Shown piece after piece: positions 54,568 to 64,000 of a DNA stretch of 64,000 nucleotides; within the stretch, counting starts at the first letter, position 1; each line of letters starts with the position of its first letter. Source of the DNA: Lantana camara (Eukaryota; Streptophyta; Magnoliopsida; Lamiales; Verbenaceae); contig CM074865.1 in the NCBI GenBank assembly GCA_037501455.1, positions 16,996,501 to 17,060,500 of the forward strand, written 5' to 3'. The translations under genes and the position numbers were made by a program. The notes under the pieces are model-generated. The model had not been told where the DNA came from. It searched no databases and saw nothing but the letters and a program-made list of their open reading frames with translations.

Positions 54568-57321
54568 AAAAGCAGAAATTACATCAAAGAGTAAACACCA
54601 AGAAGAAAAGATTTCAAAACGGGAATTACAATAATGAATAATCACGTAAGTCACACAGGGGCACGTAATAAACCTCATTTACAACATAACAAGGAACAAC
54701 GAAAATAAATAATTAGCAAGGTATATAGCATAAAAAAAAATCAATTAAATTAAATTGCGTGTATGTATATGCCATGAATGTTTTATGTACCGTTCACCGT
54801 GGCCAAGAAATTTAAAACTGACCAATTCATGGTCCAGTTGTATAATGTGACCCCAAAAGTTGGCTTGGCTCTCGACTTAGCTTTAATGCCCCTCATATGA
54901 GTGTCCGGTTGAAGAGAAGACATCTCCCGGCTGGTCCTACTTTGACTTTTACACCTGGATTACCTTCTTCAATTTGGCGGATTCCTTGGAATTTAATTAA
55001 CTCTTAGAATAGTGCTCACTTCCTTCTCTAACTCTTCACTCTTAACCTTTGATTCTTCTTCCGACGAGCCCAACTCTTTACTTGACCGACCCCTAACGTA
55101 TCCCGCATATCTTCCAGATGTTCATCCTTATATCAAATTTGAATTTAGTATCCATGACCATGCCCTGATCTACCCCAAACTCATCACGACAAATGATTGT
55201 TGATACTTCAAAAGTTTATAGAAATATGGCTTTTCTTTTCCTATCCTGATTATTAAGATTCCCTGTCTCCCACTGTTTGCATTCCATTATTCCGATCAAA
55301 ATACTTCTTTGAGCACAACCTTGAATTTGTTTTTGCCTCTTGGTTGTGCTCTCCCCCTTAAGAAATCCATTTCTAAATCGACCTTTACCCGCCATCCTCC
55401 AATCACAATTCTTGAGATCACGTGAACGAGCAATCCTTGTCAGACATTCACTTTGAAGTGGTCATTTGGTATATAGTCCCTAATCCATTACCTCTTGAAT
55501 TCCCCCAAATCTGAGACCCCATTTTCTTTTCTTGTTCGATCCAAACATCCCGAAGTCGACCCTAACTTTTAACCTCCGGACCATAATTCTCATCCCTGTC
55601 TTAGCTTCACCACCAAAATATTCTTCTTCTTTCATTCGGTTCGGTAAAACTCTGGTTGAAATGGTAGTTGAAACATAGAAGGGGAAAACAATCCTAACAC
55701 GTAAACACTAAAGATGCATGTCGAGTTAAGATGCCAATGCACGTGGTACACTTACAAACAATTAAATACACAACATATTGTAGCAATTATATCAACTAGA
55801 AATGAGCATATACATAAGGGAATTTAAATAATTTAAAGCAACGTATGATGCACGTGCTATGAATGCATTGAACCTGTCACCCTAGTGGTGTCTTTAGTCG
55901 ATATCTTGTCCTTTGATCTCGATATTGTGAACATAAGTCGTAAGACTGAACATTGTTCGATCGTTGATGATGATGCTTTCCAAATCCTGACTTGCTTCCC
56001 CATAGTCCCCAAATCTCCATGGTCCGAGACCACGATCTCTTGAACCCCTATTCTTCTAGATCTTCAACGTTTCCTTCTATCCACTTACGTGTTTGCGCGG
56101 CCCGAAATTGAAATACCTCGAACCCAACATCTTCTACGTCCATGGAATCGGCATCATGACTTCCTTCAATGATTGATCCCAAATGATGTTCCAAATCTCA
56201 CACTTAATTGTCTCTCTGCTCAAGGTTCCCTTAACTATTCTTTATGAATTCAATGATTGGATGAACTTATCTTCTAATTGCTTACACGTGAGCACATAAT
56301 TTCCCTTCAACAACTCTTTGTCTTTCTCCATCGTTTCCATTTGTTGTTCTATGTCTCCCAATTCGAACTCACAACCCAACAATTCAGCTTAAGTCTGGAA
56401 AGTAGACTTCAATCCTACTGAAGATAGAACCTTTGGCATCTTGGCTTTCCTTGATCTTGAAATCACCATATCGATCGATTCTCACTAACTCCTTCCAATC
56501 CAACTTCTTCCTTACCAAACTTGAGTTCTCCTGAGGGTCTTCGTTTCCTCGTTGATAAAATCCTGGAACCTAAAATACTTCCAAATTTTCTTCACTTCTC
56601 CCTTGATATTAAATTTAAGAGTTGGAAAAACACGACCTTCACACTAAGTAAAGTTACTACCCTTAGAACCCCACAAAAGCGAAATATAAGTTTTGCATCT
56701 TAATCGTTGATCTCCAAAGTACTACTGATAACTGACATCCTCTCATATAGTTTCGGTCTTAACCTTTCTACTAAGGTGGCTTTTGAATGATAAGGAAACT
56801 TGAATGAATGTACCGTTGTAAGGACACCAACGAACATGATTCCATTTAGAGAAGACCACGTTCCCCGGATCTTTGTAGGTAACCTCACCTTCTATCACAA
56901 TGTTGAGCGATGGAATGCAACCCCATTTTGTGAACCATAAAGGTATAATACCCAACCCTCAATTCCCGCTGACTCCACTATTCTTTCATTGATAAGTCGA
57001 AGATATTCGAAGTTGAGGTCGATAGCATTTCTGATAGTATGATAGTAACCAATAACCAAAGATTCATCTCAAATATAGTTGCATGGGGATCCGTATATGC
57101 TTATGGCACAAATTTTGATCAATCAACACACATAAAATGCAAATCCAATACCTAAAGCAACGAAATAGGAAATAGCTCACCTAGAGTAAGTAATGTCCAG
57201 CAATTAGTAACAATTTAACAATGAAAGTTTAATGCAATGCACACGTTGACAAATTGTTCCTATGCCGTACGACTTAAACTGACTCGATCACGACACGCGA
57301 GCTCCGGTTTTACAACCTGGA

Positions 57322-57334
57322 GGCTCTGATACCA
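57322..57334 (-). other. LARD primer-binding site (initiator tRNA-Met)
   Basis: Minus strand TGGTATCAGAGCC, eight bases inside the 5' LTR end at 57343. Confidence 0.92.
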
Positions 57335-57342
57335 CTAAAGGA

Positions 57343-58468
57343 TGTAGCGCCCCAACGGAAGGCCCCACATCCCCCGCACCGGGACCCAACCCGCATATGA
57401 AATGGGTAGTCCATACACGAGCCGAATCACGGCGAACGGGGACTCACTCACTCTCTAGGCTAGGCGGGAGCTAGAACCTCGAAACCAAACAAACAAGTTC
57501 AAGAATTAAATGCAAGTGCGGAAGCAGAACATACAATCAATCACGAGGTTTATCGGAAAGACCACTAACATGAGTACCTAATCACGAAAAATTAAAACAT
57601 AAATCATAATCTCAAATCCACGGGTTCCATTATCCTTGGAAGTCTGTCCCAAAACACTATCATATCATCATAACAATTCATATGCAATCTATAACTTAAC
57701 ACCTTACAAAATGCACATGAATAGACTCCAACTCGATCAAGAGACTCGACTTCCCGCCTAGCACTGCAAAACCTGCAAAAGCACTGAAAACAAAACCGGG
57801 TTCAGTCTATAGGAGACTGGTGGGTATAAAACAGGGCATAATATAATATTATCGCAGAATTTAAACATTCACGCAAGCAAGCTCTAATCCCGTGCGAGGT
57901 TTTTGTGAGATTTCCCAAGTGGGTGAAAACAAAGAAAACAACGCTCGGGATTACAACCTTCAATTTCATTATTCATAATCATAGTTGTTCATAAGGTCAA
58001 TACGTGAGCCCTGGCGGGTGGGCGAATATCTCCAACCTACTCATCGTGTGTGCATATCAATTTAACCTTTATATTAGCGATCATACACATTCATACATAT
58101 TCGTTCATAATCATAATTATTCATATTCATATCATTCATAATCATAAACACTTACACCTTTTCCTCCGGGTGGTCGACGGGTTAGCAAGACCCGGCCACC
58201 GGTCCATACATAGGCCAATGGGGTTTCATGACTCCCCCAAGGGCACTCAACTCCCATTCCCCGCTAAACCTCCTAGCGAGGGCCGGTATCACCGTAAATG
58301 TGATGGGACTAGTACAAGGGATCACCGTCGCCCCTTGCCTCCCCTGATCGCCACTTGCACTAAGTCCCTGGGCCCGTGTGTTCAATCATGTCCACGCCAA
58401 AAATCATAAGGTGGGAATACATAAAAGAAGGGCTTTACGTTGGAAATCATTGACTCTTTTGAAAAGAC

Positions 58469-58522
<54 letters not shown>

Positions 58523-61500
58523 TAATATTTTGGTTCAAAATTTTCACATAAGGGATATATCGGGTCGATTCATATCTAATAGAAGAAAAACCCACCTGTT
58601 ACACCTTACCGACAGTACCAAAACAAAGAAAGACTTGAGATGTCCTAGGAACCCGGCATCTCCGCCCTGGAGAAAACTATACAAAGACAACATAGTGTAT
58701 ACGTGAGACTCAAGACTCCATATGAACCATATACGACGCACGGCATGTTATGCACATGATACGAGATACATACAAGGTATAAATCATTTTAAGAAGCCAA
58801 ACTACCAAATATTTCATTCAACATGTTCCATACATGAAAGTTTCATATTCAAGCGTTTCATAATTCATAGCAATTCAAGTCATGAATTTTATATAACAAT
58901 TAAAACTCAAATATGTCAAGTTTGCAATTATAAATTAAATAAAATAAAGGCATTCAAATCATTTAAATATATAAAACATAAAATAGATAACAATCAATTC
59001 CATAAATTAAGTTCATAAGTCATAACATAAAATTCCACAATTAAAAGGTCACATTTCATGAAATAATATCATACCACTTTAGTCTCATAAATTCATATCT
59101 TCACATTTTATATTAAATGAAACCAAGAAGTTCATATAACAATCATAGCATGTACTATTTCACGTTCACAATTAGAAATTAGACAAATAAAAATATTCAA
59201 ATCATGATCGGTAATTAAATAATGCGAAATAGATAATAATTAAATTCTAAAATTGAAATAAATTAAACCATACTTAAAATATATATATTAAATCATACAT
59301 TTAAATAACATTTAATATCATAATATATAAATATATATATAGGTATTTACACGTATGATCATGCATGCATTAGACAACAACAATTAAAATCTTAATACCA
59401 ATGCATGCCTTAGACATTATATATTATATACATATATATATATATATATACATATATATATACAGCTGCACGTACACACACACACCCCATGCATGCACAT
59501 ATATATTTAACCCATTTGTATTGGACCTTCCACTTAGCATAGATAGTTGGTACATCATAAGATTAAACAACCCCTATCTCTAAGATCTCAAAATTGTACA
59601 AAGGCTTCACGAAAAGAGATCAGAATCCTTGTATTCATGATCATTTACAAAAATCATTTGGCCATGACATAAATTAGGGGTATCAAAATTCTCATTAGAA
59701 ACACATCACCTCGATGAATTCGAACTCTAGACAGGCAAATACTTCCAAGACGATAATCAGTTGAAATGAACTTCAGAAAATCTGCAACATCTTTATGATG
59801 TTCATATTGTTCAAAATATATTCTTTTATATATTACGTAATACATATATATATACCATGCACCCACCACACATGCACCACAAAATAAGCACACACAACAA
59901 TTATATACATGTATACACGAACATGCACGCAACAAGAAGAAAGAAACAACACAGCAGCGGGAAAAGAAAAGAAACAACAGCAACAACTGAATCAAAGAAG
60001 CAGCAGCCGGTAGCACTACCCGCCCGGGGAGAAAAAGCAAGCAAAAGCCCCCGGCCGGGCATGGAGAAGGCAGTAGCTACTGCCTGAAGTGTCCCCGCCC
60101 GGGGACACAAACAACCCGCCCGGGGAGATCACAGCTGCGCGACGAACAGCAGCGACTGCTACTCTATTCTTTTCCTTCTCATGCAGCAACAGTAGGGGGA
60201 ACTCTCAAGTAACCAAACAACAACAATCCAACAACCAAAGGTAAGGAAATACATGCAACGACACGCAACAGCAGGCACGCAACAACATCTCAAAAGCTTC
60301 CAACTCACATTTCAATCATGGTGGTCCACATACACTTCATATAAATCAAATTCCAGTCCAAGAACAAGTAAAGGAAGCTAGGATGGTCATATATCATGCA
60401 TTAATTCCCAAAGAATTCGAAAATAAAGCCATGGATTCAAAGAAGGAAATTAAACCTAACTATTCATTTACATAATCATATCTCAATCAATCATGGTTCA
60501 AACTCAGAGGTTCTTGGATCAAAATGACTAAAATTGAATGGAGAAAACAATCATAAACTTACCCCTTGAATTTGGTTGAGTTTGGAAGAGATTAGAGCTC
60601 AAAATCTCTCAAGGTGAATAGTGACGGAAATAGTGATATGATCTCCAAGTTTGCAGCTATTTCCACTCCTTCCCTGGACTTGGACAAAATGAGATTGGGA
60701 GAAACAAGTAGAGGTTTTAACTAGGGTCAATTGAGGCCAAACCTTGGTTAATTTGGTTAAGTATTGAGATAGTTATGATTTAAATAGTTAAGTGTGGTAG
60801 TTTTGCGGCCGATTCGTTTTTCGGTTGAATTTCGGAAGTCCAAATGAGTTTAGAAAAATATGAGGCTAATTTGATTAAACCTGAATCTTCGATACGAGTT
60901 CAACGAAGTTGACAGAACTCGAATCCGAGTTCCTGAGCTCAAGATATCACATACGGAACCAAGGGTACGCTAATTGCCCGTTAGCCCCCGATTTGGTTCC
61001 ACAATTCAAATTAAATTCGTTACCACGTCAAACGAGTTCGAAAACATAAAACGAGCATATAAACATGTTCATAACACATAAATCTATGACATACTAAATT
61101 TTCACGACATTTCGATATCAAATCATATAAGAACGAAGCGCGCTTAAAATACTCATGCGCAAAACATATAAAATTCATAACGTTTCAAATTTAATGATAA
61201 AATTTAAATCTATTTTAAAATTAAATATAAAGGTCAACGATTAAAATATTGAAATTAATTAACATAATTACGGAAATACTTATTTAACATTAAACCTTAA
61301 TTAACAATTTAAATACTAAAATAACGAATTCAAATAAAATGAAATAAATTAAAATAATAACCATTTATAACAAAATTAAATATAAAACATTAACACTTAA
61401 TGATTAAATTAAAAATAGTAATTTTAATGAAATAAAATATAATAAAATAATATTATAACAATTTATATTAAAATTTAATATTTAAAACACTCATAAATAA

Positions 61501-61584
61501 TTAATCACCTAATTAAATAATTTAATTGCGCAATTTATAAACACATATGACATATTTGAACGAATGAAAAACCGGGGAGTTACA
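57343..61584 (-). repeat. 5' LTR of the LARD (right), intact, 4242 bp
   Basis: Uninterrupted copy that shows the original structure of the LTR. A TA microsatellite of about 24 units (58472-58519) replaces the shorter run in the left LTR. The 3' end reads GGGGAGTTACA where the left LTR has GGGGCGTTACA. Confidence 0.93.
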
Positions 61585-61609
61585 ATTTACACTTGGAAGG
61601 ACAAAATTT

Positions 61610-61620
61610 GATGATCGTAG

Positions 61621-61656
<36 letters not shown>

Positions 61657-61772
61657 ACACACACACCCAAGTGGCCCAAGGAATTCGAACCCGGGACCTT
61701 GCCTTCGTGAAATAACCCTGAGACCACTTGACCAACCCCAGTTGACAAAATTATGATTGGATGATCGTAGTT
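61610..61772 (-). mobile_element. tRNA-derived SINE with 13-bp TSD
   Basis: Direct repeat GATGATCGTAGTT at 61610-61622 and 61760-61772. On the minus strand the body has an RNA polymerase III A box (TGGTCAAGTGG) and B box (GGTTCGAATTC) in the correct order, then GTGTGTGTTA and an A-rich tail (T run at 61623-61656 on the plus strand). The body is about 90-100 bp. It sits 25 bp outside the LARD. Confidence 0.85.
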
Positions 61773-62200
61773 AATGATGAACGGTTTAATTTGAATTATA
61801 TATATATATATATATAAAATTTAAAGGGATAACTTGAAATTTATTTTTCACGATCATTTAAAATTTATAATGTGGGAGGAGATTGATAGAGCGCCAGGTT
61901 CGAGATTACAATTAAGGGATTAATCCGAGATGTCGATCCAAGCATCGACACTATGATGTATCTTAAAGAGCTTATGAGTGTATTTAATGAATATTGAATG
62001 TTTTATCACACAAAAATAAATTGGGCATTATCCCTGCGAGACAATTCTATCCTCGAACTGAATCCAACATTTTCATTATCTATCCCGTAATATGAAAAAA
62101 CGAGTCGATCTTTGTTTGTTAAAAAAACCGACGATCGTTTTACATGATTATTGACGAATGTTAACTGTTTATTTATTGGGACAAAATCCACTCATCCAAC
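61773..62200. other. Intergenic DNA between the SINE and a foldback MITE
   Basis: AT-rich with a short TA run near 61800. No gene seen. Confidence 0.5.
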
Positions 62201-62512
62201 GAGTTAACTGCACCAAACCCCCTGTGTTTGTTCCAAATTGTAAAAAAAACCCTCTGTTATAAAAATTAGTTTAAAAAACCTTATGTTATTTTATTTTTTG
62301 CACACGGCCCCCTTATTCCATTTGGTCAACTATTAAATCTTTTAACCCTAAAATACCCTTACTCCATAAGGTTTTTTGAACAGTTGACCATAGAAATGAG
62401 GGGGTGATGTGCAAAAAATTAAATAACATAAGGTTTTTTGAATTAATTTTTATAACATAGGGTTTTTTTTTGCAAATTGGGACAAACACAGGGGGTTTTA
62501 TGCAGTTAACTC
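62201..62512. mobile_element. Foldback MITE, 312 bp
   Basis: Arms of about 100 bp, GAGTTAACTGCACCAAACCC on the left and its near complement on the right, with a further inverted core. Degraded relatives of the arm lie at about 62590-62710 and 22830-22940. No clear TSD. Confidence 0.8.
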
Positions 62513-63509
62513 ATTAAGGGCATTATAGACATTTTATCCCAAAAAAACACATTCCTACACGCAATCAACGCGCGTGAGGGCCACACAACGCGCTCAGGGT
62601 TTTTTTTGCAAAATTTTAGAAAACACAGGGTTCTTTGGATGATATTCCATATGACGGGGTTTTTTTTGTTCTTTTCGCCTAACACGAGGTAGTTTTCGGC
62701 AATTTACTCATAAATTGATTGACGAACATCATCCCACACATAAGTGGATTGTTCGGAGATATTTATAGGAGGGTATTTTTAGATAATTGACCATCAATCG
62801 AGTCTCCAACAAAATCAATGCTAAAATTATAACCTAATTGAAAAGTGATGCATTAAAATATGACATCGACCCTATTGCACTTAAAAGGTGGAATCATCCA
62901 CTCTAAACGTCCTAATACACGTACACAGTGCAATGTTTCTGGTATATTCTCCAATAATTATTCATATTTCATCAGATAATTTCAAATATTTTAGTATTAA
63001 ATGAAAAACACACAACTAATTACGCATGTCACACTCACTAAGGTATCTTCTCTTTAATTAATTTATACTATTTATTTATGAGTAAAGTATATTTAGTATG
63101 GTTTTTCTATTTCCCTATATATTTCTTCATCAATTTCAGAATACTTTTGTACATTTTCATGGTCTCCCCTACTTTTACACGTCTTTCTCTTCCTATCTTC
63201 TTGGATATCTTTAATCTTTCTTTGAAGTCGTTTACTTTTTTTTAATCGAGTAGATAAAATTAATTAAATCTCAAAATCTATTATTTACTTTTCGTGTTGG
63301 TTTTTCTACCAAAATCTTTTCGCCCGAAGAATAGAAAAGTTTTTATGAGTTTTCCTTCACATGCCATAAATCATAATGTCGTGTTTGAGAAATCATGATT
63401 TTTATCGGTATGTGTGCATTTACTTATTTGTCCAAATCTTTGATTTATTTACAAAAATTTGCAATTATTATTTATTAAAAAGAAATAAAATAACTGCTAT
63501 TATCTATAA
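62513..63509. other. AT-rich intergenic DNA
   Basis: Contains the decayed arm-like segment noted above and otherwise no recognisable gene or element. Confidence 0.5.
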
Positions 63510-63870
63510 TCTATACTATTATATTAAACGTTTCTTTTCTTTTCTTGGACTCTTGTACTCTTTTCTTTTCTTTTATTTTTATTTTTTCTATCCGTTTTTG
63601 GTTTCTTACATTCTTTTCTTTTCTTATTATTTGTTTATTTGATTACCACTCCAACATCTTCATAACTCCTCTTTTCTCTTACCCACTTCAATTCCTTTTC
63701 TTTTCTTTGATGTATAAATTTTATCTTTTTCTTCTCATATTTTATGTTTTTTTATTTATCATAATTTAATAATTATATTAAAATTGATTATAAAATATAT
63801 ATTAAAATGAAAATTAATTTTAATATATTTAAATAATAATTTTTTTTATTGCGTATGCAGAAGTTACTAG
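63510..63870 (+). mobile_element. Non-autonomous Helitron, 361 bp
   Basis: Starts TCTATACTATTATATTAAACG after an A and ends GTTACTAG before a T. TCTATACTATTA is a common 5' end of plant Helitrons, and TGCGTATGCA, about 14 nt before the CTAG, is the likely 3' terminator stem. The interior is pyrimidine-rich (CTTTTCTTTT) and non-coding. Confidence 0.72.
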
Positions 63871-64000
63871 TTTTTTATTAACTCATAAGCATCATTGATT
63901 GCTATTATCTATAATTTTTTATTAATTGATAAGCATCATTAATTACTATTATTTATAAAAATTAACTTAAAAACTGACGCTCAATTAATATAATGTGATT

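Larger units (their letters stand above)
54403..57342 (-). other. LARD interior, 2.9 kb, non-coding
   Basis: Between polypurine tract and primer-binding site. No frame over about 70 codons on either strand and no retroviral motif found. The sequence is of normal complexity rather than simple repeat, as in other LARDs whose interiors are conserved as RNA. A hairpin repeat (54462-54567) stands next to the polypurine tract. Confidence 0.7.
47529..61584 (-). mobile_element. Large non-coding LTR retrotransposon (LARD type), 14 kb
   Basis: LTRs 47529-54402 (with insertions) and 57343-61584 (4242 bp) begin TGTAGCGCCCCAACGG and end GGGGCGTTACA or GGGGAGTTACA on the plus strand. The 5-bp TSD ATTTA is perfect (47524-47528 and 61585-61589). 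A tRNA-Met primer-binding site at 57322-57334 and a polypurine tract at 54403-54418 show that the element runs on the minus strand, with the right LTR as its 5' LTR. The 2.94-kb interior has no gag or pol frame. Very long LTRs around a short non-coding interior define LARDs (large retrotransposon derivatives), which need proteins from a related gypsy element. The GGGGCG ends are typical of plant Ty3/gypsy LTRs. Confidence 0.92.

Noticed and set aside
58050..58409. Frame of 119 codons shared in part with 48236-48596
   Set aside because: Both lie in the LARD LTRs; the frame differs between copies and has no recognised domain.
63376..63769. Plus-strand frames rich in Phe and Ser
   Set aside because: Composition effect of the pyrimidine-rich Helitron and its flank; no domain.

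Overview
The window is nuclear DNA from a flowering plant, most likely a eudicot. Spliced genes with GT-AG introns, long plant-type LTR retrotransposons, Mutator-, hAT- and Helitron-type elements and AT-rich intergenic DNA all point that way. A Lamiales-like asterid is only a guess. Host genes are few: one complete three-exon helix-hairpin-helix gene (minus strand, 41997-43564), one complete Agenet-domain gene (plus, 44874-45377) and a rearranged coiled-coil pseudogene resembling meiotic axis proteins (38309-41175). Almost everything else is transposable elements.

Layout. 1-7196: 3' part of a Ty3/gypsy element (RNase H and integrase, 90-bp tandem repeats, a broken antisense gene with its own TATA box, 827-bp 3' LTR). 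7202-17311: complete, apparently young Ty1/copia element on the minus strand with a perfect 5-bp target-site duplication (TSD) and an intact 1306-codon gag-pol frame, inserted directly against the gypsy LTR. 17317-28198: AT-rich host DNA with small DNA transposons, several with exact TSDs. 28209-35855: two adjacent Mutator-like elements, A and B, with the same termini and different perfect 10-bp TSDs. A carries a nested foldback and a fragment of a plant-mobile-domain gene. B is almost entirely a palindrome. 35979-37318: a 5'-truncated retroposon with a 21-bp TSD and a Helitron. 38309-45377: the host genes. 47529-61584: a 14-kb non-coding LTR retrotransposon of LARD type (LTRs of about 4.2 kb, 2.9-kb interior), whose left LTR holds a solo copia LTR and a 388-bp MITE. 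61610-63870: a tRNA-type SINE, a foldback MITE and a second Helitron.

The most unusual signal is in elements A and B. Their inverted arms carry 19 short hairpins with one geometry: a stem closing on GCCA and TGGC with exactly seven bases between. Stems are conserved or compensated while the seven bases vary. Further points of interest are six CACGTG boxes within 70 bp of the copia LTR, a very GC-rich island plus a four-times repeated 17-nt motif in the copia leader, and the antisense gene in the gypsy element.

Nesting gives a relative history. The copia element is younger than the gypsy copy, the solo LTR and 388-bp MITE are younger than the LARD, and the foldback in element A is younger than A. 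All calls rest on reading the sequence by eye; no alignment or database search was run.
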